Assembly: GCF_964656455.1 (NCBI RefSeq)
Contig: NC_135714.1
Location: 82,171,903 to 82,235,902, forward strand
Reading direction: 5' to 3'
Length of the DNA stretch: 64,000 nucleotides
Origin: Halichoerus grypus
Taxonomy: Eukaryota > Chordata > Mammalia > Carnivora > Phocidae
Shown here piece by piece: positions 32,256 through 44,035 of this stretch. Within the stretch, counting starts at the first letter, position 1; each line of letters begins with the position of its first letter. The position numbers and the translations under genes were made by a program. Under the pieces are notes generated by a model. It did no database searches and was not told the DNA's origin. It worked only from the letters and a program-made list of their open reading frames with translations.

Positions 32256-33828
32256 TATCCAAAACATAGCCCCGATCCTTGAATCTCACGTCAATCTCTA
32301 AATCAGAGTGTATTATTTCCAATGATAACACAATCATCTTTTTCACCTTTCAAGTTCCATTCTTGTACCACATTTGCTTTATGTTTTCCTAAAATGTATT
32401 TCCAGCCATGGAATTATCTGAAAAAAAAAGAAAAGAAAAAGGAATGTAAGGTCATTCTTGCCTTCTGAAGTCTCTTGATTAAAATTATATGGCTAACCCG
32501 AGAACAGAATTCCTTACCTCAAAGCTCATTTTCATGACTGAATGAAAACCTGTGGACAAGTAAATGGAAAGTGTGTATGCTCAGGACATGGACCATGGGA
32601 GCACTCAGGACTTTTTTTTTTTCTCCACTATGTGGAACAGGCTTTTTTGAGAATCAACCATGGGCAAGTATACCTTACAGCTGCCCGGTAGGAGTGCTCA
32701 GTCTTGTAGTCCAACTGAAGGAATACTAAACAGTTCATGAGTGAGCACAATATAATAATGGGACAGTCAATAGTAACCCCTGGGACTTCCAAATGATCTT
32801 TGCAATAATTATAGGTGTGGTTCTAGAGTCAACATTACTTCCACATTTGTCAAAGCAAGGCAAACAAAATCCCTGTGCATGCCCTACTTGTATCAAATGC
32901 AAAGTTTCTTTTAAATTGGCTTTTTTTTGTTTTTTTCAGGTCCACCACCTAGAACTCTCAGCTTTAAGACTGGCTGCTATGTAAGTCTGTCACAGCTATT
33001 AATTAGTTAGGGATTGAAAAGTGAAGCATAATCTGTGATCTTATGAATCTAGGACCACCTCATGGCAGATCACACAGCAATATTTCAGTCAGTTGGGCTG
33101 TATTTACTTTGTGTAAGAAGGTAAGAAGAAATAAGCCATGCACAATAAATTTATTTCTCACACACAACCGAATGAACATATTTGGCTTTTAAACCAGACT
33201 AATTATTCACACAGTTTGGCAAATATTCAAAATACTGCAGGAGTGAGAACTAATGCAGTAAAAATAATTTTCACACATTTTCATTTTCTGTGAAAATTGT
33301 TCTTCCAATTCCTGTCCTAAGTGTTTACTTTTCAGTTCATTAGAAAATGTTTAATCTGCACCAAACTGTATTCAAAGCAGTATATTTTCTGTTCTGTCAC
33401 ATTCCCTCATTGGCGAATAATAATCCAAAAAGGTGTTGCTGGAAAGTTAACGGAAGTCACTTGGGGACAACAGTTGGTTTTGAAAGTTTCCAATGTGCAG
33501 AAGAGGAACTTCAGCTATGACTCAGCTTCAGAAAAGGAACTGGGAAGTCAGGCCTCCATTTTGTGAAGGACTTCTGATTAAAGTAGTGGATTGTTGGCCT
33601 GAGTTTGAGTCTTGAGGACAGTTTAAAGAGCACATATCATTAAGGTGAGTCGTCAAGTGGGAGAAGTACGCAGCTTTTTTTTTTTTCATAGTCTACATTT
33701 ATATTTGACTAGCAGTGAGTGCTCCAGTGAGTGTGGGAAGAAAATGGAGGGTGGAGTTCAGGGTAAACTATGTCATAAACACTACTCTAGGCATTCAGTT
33801 CAATCTACTTAATTAGCTTCAGAAATCA
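32256..33828. other. Unique, repeat-poor sequence
   Basis: T runs at about 32612 and 33674; otherwise no repeat. 33000-33330 includes ATTAATTAG (32998), ACTAATTATTC (33197) and well-spaced AT-rich motifs and might also be conserved non-coding DNA. No coding evidence. Confidence 0.45.
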
Positions 33829-33840
33829 GAGCTACCTCTT

Positions 33841-34048
33841 AACTTTTTGTTTTATTTTTCTTTTGAGAGAGAGAGAGATAGAGAGTGAGAGTGAGCAGCA
33901 GGGAAGGGCAGAGGGAGAGAGAGAATCTTCAGCATGCTCCATGTGCAGTCTGGAGCCTGACGTGGGGCTCAATCTCACGACCCTGAGATCACGACCTGAG
34001 CTGAAATTAAGAGTTGGACACAACCAACTGAGTCACTCAGATGCCCCA
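33841..34048 (-). mobile_element. Can-SIN SINE, older subfamily, with TSD
   Basis: Reverse copy; body GCTGAAATTAAGAGTTGGAC, head mutated to GAGTCACTCAGATGCCCC. TSD GCTACCTCTT (33831-33840) versus ACTACCTCTT (34049-34058). Confidence 0.94.
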
Positions 34049-34058
34049 ACTACCTCTT

Positions 34059-34577
34059 CATTTTTATGCATAAGCAGAGAAAGAATTTAGCCAATTCATC
34101 CTGTTTTTACGTGAATAGGAATCACAGATATCCAAGCTTATCTTTAAAAAAAATGGCAAATATTCTCAGGGAAATCTTCATGATTTACAGTAATATGGAT
34201 TTCACCCCAAGAAATTTTTTCCCAAGACTTGCCTTTCTTAATGATTATTATCCAAAGGTTATGCTGTCATAGCCAATAGAAAATATTCTACACAATCAGA
34301 GACATAGTAGTATTCATGAGTTTTGCTTAAGTTCAAGTATGTCCAGTGTAAAGAATGACATTTGTGCTAGGTTAATCTCCAGTTTTTTCAGTCACTGGTG
34401 ACTTACCAGAAGAAATGGAGAGAAAGGAGGTCCCTTGTAATGACATGGATTTAATAATCACAGTCTTTTCTTCGCTGCCATTTTGAGGATAGCTCATGTT
34501 GACAACCTTGGTACAGGCCTCGCCTATCTCTTGCAGATCCTAGAACGAGACAAAGCCCAACTTATTGAAAATATATA
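34059..34577. other. Unique sequence
   Basis: Nothing recognised. Confidence 0.5.
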
Positions 34578-34593
34578 AATCAAGTTTTCTTTT

Positions 34594-34787
34594 CTTTTTT
34601 TTTTAAAGATTTTATTTATTTATTTGACAGAGAGAGAGAGAGAGCACAAGCAGGGGGAGTGGCAGGCAGAGGGAGAAGCAGGCTTCCTGCTGAGCAGGGA
34701 GCCCAATGCGGGGCTCAATCCCAGGATCCTGCGATCATGACCTGAGCCGAAGGCAGACGCTTAACGACTGAGCCACCCAGGTGCCCC
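34594..34787 (-). mobile_element. Can-SIN SINE, young, with 16-bp TSD
   Basis: Reverse copy near consensus. TSD AATCAAGTTTTCTTTT at 34578-34593 and 34788-34803. Confidence 0.98.
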
Positions 34788-34804
34788 AATCAAGTTTTCT
34801 TTTA

Positions 34805-36843
34805 AAGCGCACTTATGAAATCAAATATATTCTATCTTGCCTCCTAGACAAACATCCTTTAAAACCACCTGGAATACCAGATTGGAATTTTGAGTTCTCC
34901 GTGTCTCAGAGTTGCAAGCTGGGAAGGCAACAGGCTCAGGATCTGTGGCCTGGGCCGTGAAGCTTGTGGAAAGTTATTTTCTAAATCGGCTCCAATTTTC
35001 CAACATTACTTCAAGAATGTGCAGATCAAAATTGAACAGAATATGCTCTGCCTCCAAAAAAAAGGCAATGTATACATATTTTGGAAAGATACCCATCCAA
35101 CATAGTTTCAGGACTTAAGAGAGTTTTATTCGTCTGAAAAGGCACTTATAAGAATGAGTTCATGCCTGAAAGTAACCCGGTAAACACAAACTAAGCAGAC
35201 TTCAACAAGAGCGGGGTTAATTGCAAACATAACAGAAAGAGGATTTCTTGGCTCTCACATGTCATATCACTGCCATTTGCATGTATCACATTTCATGGCA
35301 CTCTCGTGGCTGGGTATGGCTGGCTAAAATGTTTTTGTTTTTGTTTTTTTTTAAATAGCTTTCTGTGTGGAACATTCAGAACACACGTTTTGGGTTAGTT
35401 CTATTAATTCAGAATGTTTTCATTTATTTATTCCTAACTCACTCTATCAGCACCTATTATTTACCAGGTACTCTTCCAGGTATAAGATCCACAGAGATAA
35501 AAAAAAAAAAAAGATAATCTTGTGCCAAGTCAAGGGACTTCCAAAATTATCTGGCCTACTTAGGGTTAAATATTTACATTTGGTAATATTATTTGAATGC
35601 TATGAAAACGCTTCAGCGTTTTCTCAGGAAAAGACAGAACGGTATTTTGCAGGGCATTTTCGTGAAAGGAAGACCCAGTCTGAAGAATTCAGCTGTCTAT
35701 ACGAGAAGGAGGCCAGCAGCTGCACTTGGAGACCTGACGCTGCTATGAATGATGAACACTGCCTTCCCCTCTGTATAACTAATCTGTACTGAGTGCTCAC
35801 TAAAAGCTATTCTCATTTTTTACTTTATTATCTCACTTATTTCCCTTATAAAAACTCAAGCCTCCAATCCTCCTAGCGGGAGAATATCGTCTGTGACTAA
35901 CAGCTTTGGAAGTACCTCACAGCTCTTTAAATATCCTTCCTGGCTAGAAAAGTGTCTAATTCTATGTTCTGTACAATGTGTAACTCCATGTTGGTGCCCA
36001 ATAAATGGTAAATACCAATAATAACTATGGCGGTAATCAGAATTCCTTCTGATATAAACTACTTTGTCTCAACCTTGTTTTTACCCAGTGTCTCCTAGTA
36101 ATTGCCTGGCATTTTCCCTGCTGTTCTTGTCTTTTTTAATTACATCCTACTGACATGACTGTTAAAGCATCTTAAAGCAAATGGAAGAGAGGCTTAATGC
36201 TTTCTACACAAAAGGAGAAGCAGAAAGCAGGTGCCTACCAGTCAGAATAATAAAACTCAAAAGAAATCGGCAGGGTCTTGCTTTCATTCTTCATAAATAC
36301 AGAAGGGAGGATGGGGAGAGACACGGTGTAGGGAAGAAAGGAGAGAGTAATCCGCTTGCATAAGTGCTGATGAGAACAAACACAACCTTCCCTCATTTTT
36401 TTTGTTTACACTTTAACTGTACTGGGGAAAGTTGATGCCTTATACCAATTCCCAGACACAGGCAAGTCACCTGCTTAGGTTTGGAGAAGGAAGATGGGTA
36501 TATAAAAGTTATTTATTGACAGGAATTGAGCACCTATTTCACATAAACCACATGTCTGCAGCCCAGTGGAGGAACACAAAGCTGACTTCATGTCTTTACC
36601 TAGAGTTCATGTTCCTGATTGACAAATCAGGTGGTTTCAGGGACCTTAAGTTGTGGGGCCACTACACCCTGGATTTCAGAGGTCATGTTGACATAAGATT
36701 ACTGAAGTTATGTTAAGTGTTAAAGGGCCACTGAGACTGTCTTAATCTAATGGGTAGTAGCAATAGCTTTAGGATAGGATAGTTTATCATATGGATTGTT
36801 TCGATTACAAAAGCATTACTATAAAAGTAAGGGGTGATACAAA
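34805..36843. other. Mostly unique sequence with an L2 scrap
   Basis: At 35415-35500 ATTTATTTATTCCTAACTC, GCACCTATTATTTACCAGGT and CTCTTCCAGGTATAAGA match the L2 3' end in reverse. Poly(A) at 35501-35511. A 141-codon forward frame (35367-35792) runs through this scrap and has no domain; I reject it as a gene. Confidence 0.5.
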
Positions 36844-36844
36844 A

Positions 36845-37040
36845 ATAAGAAATGTGTATCGACTGCCTGCCATGTGCACTTTTGCTTACACAGTTTCCTA
36901 TGATCATGATGCCAAGTGTGTAAGGAAATACTCCCATCTTCACTTTCTGGTTGAGGAAATCATCTAAGAGAAGATAAGTAACATTCTTAAAGTCATAAGT
37001 AGCCAACCCAGGATTTCTACTTGGGTCAATCAGACTCCAC
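36845..37040 (-). mobile_element. MIR relic
   Basis: ACTGCCTGCCATGTGCACTT, ACACAGTTTCCTATGATCAT, TTGAGGAAATCATCTAAGAG, TAAAGTCATAAGTAGCCAAC and AGGATTTCTACTTGGGTCAA match the MIR complement in order. Confidence 0.75.
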
Positions 37041-38084
37041 GGTGTTTTTCCTGTGGACAAATGTTAGTGATTGATTTGAGAAGAAAAGAAAACAAGATTA
37101 AAATGACTCCATATTATTCTGGCCTTAAATGGAGACTCATAAGGTCTGTCCCTGAAGAGGCTGAGCAATGGGGAGTGGTCTTGCCAAAAGAAGGCAACTT
37201 GTGTTTAGTGACTGCAGATGGCATCCTCCTCCAGACCAACCGTATTAAAATTTCTGTAGACTATCACAAACGGAGTGGGGTCAGCAAGAATGGACAGAGA
37301 AACACAAAACTGTCAACATGAACGGAAACCTAACCTAAAGCACAGAACCAGTTTTCAGTAGAAGAACATTCTCTGTAGGACTGCATCACAATATGTAGTT
37401 TTCGAGCTATTCTCTTTCATCTGGCCTAAAGGAATATCTGGTCTTTTTTTTTTTTTTTAATTGCCAGTCATTAACGAGGAGACACAATCATGTTTACTCA
37501 ATGGAGCACTCATACTTGTACCCTTTCTATTATCCCTGTCTGAATTTTTTTTTTTTTAATAATTTTCCTAGTTTGTGACTACCCTTCAAGTTGAACCTTG
37601 CCTGGTCTTCATTCTGTCAGCGAAATTAACTACTCCATTATGCAGTCTTTTATTTACTCTTCATTAGAAATAGATTATTTATTAGATAATCCTATAAAGT
37701 GGTTGTTAAAGGTATTCCAGTTGATCGTGAGCAAATTGGGATATCTACATCCCCTTTTCATCCTTAGCTTTGGACACACTGCCTACATAATACATAGTAA
37801 ATACTCAACACGTAAAGGAAAAAAAGAATAAAATTGTAGGTAACTCTGGTTTAAGTAATCATGGAGGCACATTCATGAACGAAGGCCATGTGCTGGTCCA
37901 ACTAGAATGAAAACCTTTTCTTTCCGCTTAATTCCTCGAGGAGAGAGGTTTATATTAAAAATAGTGTTATTTTCTCAAAAGATCAAGCACCGCATAAAGA
38001 TTTTTTAAGACTTTCCAAGCCACGGAGAGAAGACCCAGAAAAATTTATGTAATCTCCCCAAATTAGCATGTAATGTTAACCTCA
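37041..38084. other. Unique sequence with T runs
   Basis: Poly(T) at about 37445-37459 and 37546-37557. No gene or family recognised. Confidence 0.5.
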
Positions 38085-38650
38085 TTCATACATTTTAAAC
38101 TGTATTTATTAGGTGTTCATGTTATATTTAAGCAGCCAATCAATGAGCAATCACAGTGCCTGCTCTCAAGGAGCATATAGTCTGGTGGGAAAGACAGACA
38201 TTTTATCACTTACAAAAATAATTATTAAATTATAAGCATAGAAAAAAATATAAATAGAAAAGTACTATATGGAAAAATATGGGGGCCATGTAAGCATATA
38301 GCAGAAGGGACTCATCTTCTTTGGTGAAAGGTTGATCTTAACTAATAAGATAAGGGAATGAAGGGAGAAAATTAAGAAACTTCTGCTGTAGTCTGAAAGA
38401 GATAATGTTGACTTGGGCTAGGGTTGTGACAGCTCAGATGGACAGAAGTGGATACATTTGATACATATTTCAAAATTTAAACCAGTAAGAAGACTTTGTG
38501 ATGGATGGAACAGTGAGAAAGAGAGAGCAAGGATGACTCAGAGAGTAATGACACCATCTACTGAGAGAAGGAGCAATGATGAGGGACAGTGAATGAATGA
38601 CATGCAGGCAAGAATGAGAAATTCGATTCTGGACATGTTTACGTAAAGAG
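38085..38650 (-). mobile_element. Long L2 relic
   Basis: The longest L2 match here, in reverse: TATTTATTAGGTGTTCATGT, CTGCTCTCAAGGAGCATATA, GACTTGGGCTAGGGTTGTGA, CAGATGGACAGAAGTGGATA, AAGGATGACTCAGAGAGTAA, CATCTACTGAGAGAAGGAGC and GATTCTGGACATGTTTACGT. The encoded ORF2 is extinct. Confidence 0.75.
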
Positions 38651-39175
38651 TGTTCATATGAGTCCTAAAAATGGAAATAAAACTATATAAATAAGAGGGT
38701 TTTTTGGCTTTCAAATAACCTTTTAAAACAGTGTTCTCCACTGTTGTTGAGAAGACCAAGTAAAGTACAGTGGACTAATGTCATTCACTGCTCACCCAAA
38801 AACTTTGAATATCTCTCCACACTTTTATAGGTTCTTATATTTTGAATCCTATCCTCTTAAGTTGAAATTTTAAGAAAAAGTATTTTTCTAGTTTCCTTTA
38901 CACTTAGGGTGCAAGCATGTGCCTTAAATTCCATCAACCAGATGTACCTGCTGAGACTTTGATTTGGAAGTGAGCTACTGAGAGCAGGTGGCCAAGCATC
39001 AGTTTCTCTGGAGTAGTGCCATTGTTTTGAGGTTGGCGGCGGCAGCAACAATCACTACTGAGCCAGTTCTAAGTGAGGTTCTGTTGTTGTTCCTGAAAGC
39101 TCAGGGCCTATTTATCCAGATCTCTCAATGATTCTCTGAGCTGCATAATAGTCTCTAGCAATTCCCATTCTGTTT
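38651..39175. other. Unique sequence
   Basis: A short GGCGGCGGCAGCAAC patch at about 39036; nothing else of note. Confidence 0.5.
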
Positions 39176-39190
39176 AAAGTAGCAAAAGCT

Positions 39191-39460
39191 GGGGCGCCTG
39201 GATGGCTCAGTTGGTTATACATCTGCCTTTGGCTCAGGTCAGAATCCCGTGGTCCTGGGATCAAGCCCCACGTCAGGCTCCCCTCTCAGTGGGGAGTCTA
39301 CTTCTCCTTCTGCCTCCCCCCCTTCCCTATCCCTCTCTACCCTCTCCATGTCCCCTTTTCTCTCTCCCCCTCTCCCCTTACTGGTGCTCTCTCTCTCTCG
39401 CTATCTCTCTCTCTCTCTCAAATAAATAAATAAAAATCTTTAAAAAGTAAAAAAAAAAAA
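39191..39460 (+). mobile_element. Can-SIN SINE with expanded CT tract and 15-bp TSD
   Basis: Forward copy, 270 bp, longer than usual because the CT-rich region (39303-39420) has grown and the tail carries an extra AAAAGTAAAAAAAA. TSD AAAGTAGCAAAAGCT (39176-39190) versus AAAGTAGCAAGAGTT (39461-39475). Confidence 0.97.
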
Positions 39461-39475
39461 AAAGTAGCAAGAGTT

Positions 39476-40254
39476 ATTATCTTCCACTAAAACAATTCAG
39501 AGTCTGATTAATACCTAGTGACAATTAATATATTATATTAATATATCGACATAACATTTCTACTTACATACGCTGTTACATATTGAACAACCTATCTGCT
39601 TCAAAGCATGAAAATACCACACAGAGATGCTTGGAAGCAAATAACCAAATAATTTTTAACTTAATAAGTTCAAGGAATGTAAGAGAATGCCACAAATAAA
39701 GGAAATAAACTTCAGAAACTGTAGGAAATGAATATAGAAGTTAATCCTAATAAGTCTATTTATAGTCAGTGTCTAGGAGACAAAAAAGAAAAATGGAAAG
39801 GAAATTCTAAGTTAACAGATGGAAAATTGTTGCATAACAAGAATACTCACACTGGGCTTTCGAATTTTCAATTTATATTGAATTCAGAAAATGGCCTCCA
39901 CAGCAAAGCCCATTATGTGAAGTGTGTGAAGAAAACTTGATATACTGCAGTTGATACGCATAAATTAACACATTTTCCAGTAGGTGTACCTATCTAAAAC
40001 AGGAAATCAGTCTTGTTCATGCTATAATTAAAGACAAAAAAAAATTAAAAAAAAAAATAAAAGCTTTTTAAAACCTAAATGTTCTTATTCCATCTAATTC
40101 CTCCTAGCTACCCATAATACTCAGCTAGCCACTTGAAGTCTGCTCAAAAATGACATGTCGGTCTAAAAAAATCTGAGGAACATTCATAAAACCAGAGAGT
40201 TCCTTAGAAATAATATTTTGCTATCTTAATCCAGAGGCAGATTGTCTTAAAGAG
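39476..40254. other. AT-rich unique sequence
   Basis: Nothing recognised; A-rich stretch at 40036-40070. Confidence 0.5.
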
Positions 40255-40435
40255 AACTAATCTTGATTTCCTGCAATCTGCATGCCAGGCCCCCTGCATT
40301 AGGTACTTTTTTTCACAATATCCTACAGAGGAAGAGCAGGAAGTTTAGGGAAAATTGACATCATACAGCTAATAAAGGGACAAATCTGAGATTCAAACAA
40401 ATTGCCTGGCTCCAGAGCTCTACCGCATCATCTCT
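40255..40435 (-). mobile_element. MIR relic
   Basis: TGCATGCCAGGCCCCCTGC, TAGGTACTTTTTTTCACAAT, TCATACAGCTAATAAAGGGA, CTGAGATTCAAACAAATTGC and CTGGCTCCAGAGCTCT follow MIR in reverse. Confidence 0.8.
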
Positions 40436-41039
40436 ATCCAAACATGGAAGCGTCAAGTGGTGGCCTCCCACCCATCAACTAATGGGCTTCTGACCAGATC
40501 TTGCCCACCCAAGATTGCCCTCTGAAAATTTGATGCCCCAGAAAAGCCTTGTTCTGTGATCCATTTTTTTCTAGCTGTGGCTGGCCCCCCACCCTTTAAT
40601 CCTGCCAGATTTGAGCCTTGTTTTCGGTTTTCAGTTTTTCTGATTGCTCTCAGAATGATTCTCCTGAATCAGTTTAAGGTCTCCACCGAACACTCAACTA
40701 TGTCCTTTCCATATTTATGGTGTAATATTTCCCATCTAGTCCACCTAATCTAGACCCACTTAGGTACCGCCATAAACTTTGGTCTGGATTTTTCACTCTC
40801 TCCTAAGTCTATCTAAATCTTGAGGGGCAAGGAGAGGGTTCTTGATTTGACCTTGATTTTTTTAATTTACCTTCAACAAGTTCCATTCACTTGGGCTCTT
40901 GACCAAGTGCTGCTAGAATGACAACTAATGGGGCTAACACTTCCCTTAACTCTATTCTACAACTAGTTCTTAAAAAACAGAACAAAACACAAACCCACCA
41001 AACGAAAGGATCCCCAATGCTATAATAGCATCATCAACA
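40436..41039. other. Unique sequence
   Basis: Nothing recognised. Confidence 0.5.
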
Positions 41040-41245
41040 ACAATATGTGACATTTATATCATTTTACCCATTACAAAGCACTTTCACTTTCATTGTTTGT
41101 TTAAACCTAGTAAATATATATATTATCCTGTCATTACAGAAAAGTAAAGTACAGATCCTAAATATGAAATGATTTACCTAATGTCACAAAGTAATTGATG
41201 GAGCTGGGTCTCAAATTTAGGCTTTTTAATTCTAAACTCCATCTT
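41040..41245 (-). mobile_element. MIR relic
   Basis: ACAAAGCACTTTCACTTTCA, TATTATCCTGTCATTACAGA, GATTTACCTAATGTCACAAA and GATGGAGCTGGGTCTCAAAT follow MIR in reverse. Confidence 0.8.
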
Positions 41246-41770
41246 TCTGGGAAATAACAGCATTTATGACAAATATAATAAACCATCCAGTAAAATTCAC
41301 TAAAACATATTAGGGAAAGAAATAATTTAACTTTAATGAGTTTTTTAAATCAGATATAAAGATTAGGGAAAAATTCACTGTAGGAAATAAAGTTATTAAT
41401 TCTTCTCTGAGGTGCAAGTCAACAGTATCAGGATTTTATAAAAAGCTTTAAATGTTTCTTGATAGTTTAGGGATTGATTTGTCTAAATTGGCCACTACAT
41501 GTAATTGAAGCTGAATTATTGACAGACATAGGGGACTAGAAATATTTATACAAACATGTATACCTCTAACATATTCTATCTCACTGACATGCAATACGTT
41601 ATTAATTTCTTTTTTCAACAATAGGATTTGCATTGTCAAATTCATCTCTGGAAAAGCTTCTAGTAGAAAATACAACTAAAAGTGCAAGGCTGTAAACTAG
41701 AACCAAATGGAGGGGTTATGAAAATATCTGTTAATAAAGTTCAGAGAAAGGAAGAGATTGTTACGATCTG
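41246..41770. other. Unique AT-rich sequence
   Basis: Nothing recognised. Confidence 0.5.
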
Positions 41771-42010
41771 GAGCCGAGGTCCGCAAACCATCACCTGTGG
41801 GCCAAACATGGCCCACCACCTAGTTTTGTAAATAAAATTTTATTGGGACACAGCCACACTCATCCATTTGCGTATTTTCTACGGATGCCTTTGTGCTAGA
41901 AGGGCAGAGGTAAGTAGTTGCTACAGAGACTTGTTTAGGCACCTAAAATATTTACTATTTGGTCCTTTCAGATTAAGTATTACTGTTTGGTCCTTTCCAG
42001 ATTAAGACTA
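41771..42010. mobile_element. Non-autonomous DNA transposon relic (hAT-like)
   Basis: GAGGTCCGCAAACCATC, GTGGGCCAAACATGGCCCAC, AATAAAATTTTATTGGGACA, CACAGCCACACTCATCCATT and CTAAAATATTTACTATTTGG belong to a well known mammalian repeat I cannot name exactly. Its right end carries a duplicated 25-bp word (see the next entry). Confidence 0.55.
41953..42006. repeat. Tandem duplication, period 28
   Basis: TACTATTTGGTCCTTTCAGA (41953) recurs as TACTGTTTGGTCCTTTCCAGA (41981) with one substitution and one inserted C. Confidence 0.9.
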
Positions 42011-42469
42011 CTGGTCTGTAGTCACTGAGGAAGGTTTGATGGGGGTAGAAGAGCTGGACCTCGGTCCTTGGGAAGAATATGGAAAGTACTGAAAAGAGAC
42101 AATTCAGGCAGAAAATCTAGAAGGAGCAGAGGCACATCCTTAAAATATGCTTGGGGATGGTCAAGGGAGAGGAAAAGATACAGCTTGGCTCCAACAAAGG
42201 ACGGATTGTGGGAACTAAAGGGATACAAATATGAAAGGCTGCCACAATTTGGGAGACTTTTAGATCAGGCCAATCAACTTGAATGTTCTCTGAAGACCTT
42301 CATTGGCACTCCACTAAAGGTATAACCCTGATACATCTCACCCAGCATCACCCAGTTTTGAATAGAGTCAGGGAAAGTAGAGCAGTTCAGAAATAAGCAA
42401 ACAAAAATAAAAGAAATTCTTTTTCTATTTTCCTAGGAACATTAAAAGGGATCCCACTTACAATAAAAC
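42011..42469. other. Unique sequence
   Basis: Nothing recognised; short frames on both strands are featureless. Confidence 0.5.
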
Positions 42470-42660
42470 CACTTCTAAAAATCCTCTTTCTTTCCCTCTC
42501 CAATTTCCTTACCTTCCATACTCCCCCTCTCCCTCGCCTTTCACCTTCCACTTCTTGACCCCAACGCCCACCACTTTGGATATTTTCTCTCCCCGCCCAC
42601 TTTCCTACTATCCTTCCCCCCCTTCTCCCTCCTTCCCATTTCCTTTGCCTCCTCCTCCAA
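42470..42660. repeat. Pyrimidine-rich tract on + strand
   Basis: Nearly 190 bp of C and T with few purines (CCTTCCCCCCCTTCTCCCTC at about 42613). It gives a spurious Arg/Gly/Glu-rich 94-codon reverse frame. Confidence 0.85.
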
Positions 42661-43799
42661 CAATACATCAATTCTGCTTGATGCAGTCTTGGAGACCCTA
42701 GAAAAGATTGGATTCTCTTTATAGCAGGAGCTGATAACTATTTTTGTGCAGTTGAACTCATGGTAATCCCGTGACATCAATAGACTTTATCTCGACACAA
42801 TGTTTCTGAATGCCTAAAATCAACTGTTGTATTACAAAGAAAACCAAATATATTGAAACATTGTGAAAAAATATTTTTTAAAATATTACATTATAGTAAA
42901 ATATATCTTTTATCTATGCATTAAATAACAAGATCTAGTGATAGGATTACTAACTGCTATATACAATGTGGTGATTAGTATAAGTGATGTTTTGAGATAT
43001 TGGCAACAACTAAAATATGATAGACAATTATCTAATATGCTGTATAAATATCTGTGATTTCCATCGCTGAAAAGCCCCGGGTATTAGTAACATTACTATG
43101 GTTTGTTGCCACTTAAGTTCACTATTGAAAACATTTAACTTTATTTAGAGGTTGGTGAAAATAATGAGGGTGGCTTCACCATCCCCATAGACGATATCCT
43201 GAATGCCAAGTTGCAATCTCTTTCCTTAGAGGATGAAGGACGAGGAACTAAACAAGCAAAGACGAAAATCTTTTTAAGTAGGTAGGGAAATTGAGGAAGG
43301 CAGGGACTCTCATGTGAGAATTTTCTTTACCACTAAAATTTTTGAGTAAGGAGGAAAATTCTAACAACAGAGCTTTATAAATGTTAATTTGGCAGCATTC
43401 AAAACACATTGGGAAAAAAGAGATGTAAATAAACAAGTCCAAAAACTTTTGAAATAGTACATGAGGTAAGCTACATGGATTATATTCTATTTGGAAATAA
43501 AAGGGGACATCTTACTTGAATTTAGAGGGTATTTCATTTATCCAGCTCCCACACTTAAATCAGGGGTAGATGACAATTAAGGAAATGTTTCCAAAGAAGA
43601 GTGAATATTTTGTTTCATAAAACAGCCTATTCCCCAAACTTTGCAACACTGGCAAACACACACAATCACACACAAGCATGCACAACTGGAAAAACTAGTA
43701 AAGCTGTTAGAAATCAAGTACACTGAAATTATTCAACAAGAAAATGCTAGAAAATTCTCCCAAAATGCAAGCATTTTGAACAATGGCTTATCTGTATGT
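42661..43799. other. AT-rich unique sequence
   Basis: Nothing recognised. Confidence 0.5.
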
Positions 43800-44035
43800 C
43801 ACAGAATAAACATTAGAGTTGGAGTTGAAATTCCCACTCTGACACTTGTTAACTGTGTAAACTTCAGCAAGTTCCTTTAGGCATCGGTGTTTTTCATCTT
43901 TAAAACGAGAACGCTACCAGCACTACCAGCAATATCTACCCTCCAGGGCATGGAGAGAATAATTACTCTGTATATGCCAAAACACTAATCATGGTATTGG
44001 ATACATTGTAGGTACTCAATATGTGTTGATTGTAT
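43800..44035 (+). mobile_element. MIR relic
   Basis: TAGAGTTGGAGTTGAAATTC, CACTTGTTAACTGTGTAAAC, TTCAGCAAGTTCCTTTAGGC, CATCTTTAAAACGAGAAC and AGGTACTCAATATGTGTTGA follow MIR. A CACTACCAGC micro-duplication lies at about 43915-43935. Confidence 0.85.

Noticed and set aside
35367..35792. 141-codon forward frame
   Set aside because: Runs through an L2 scrap and an A run giving polylysine; no domain.
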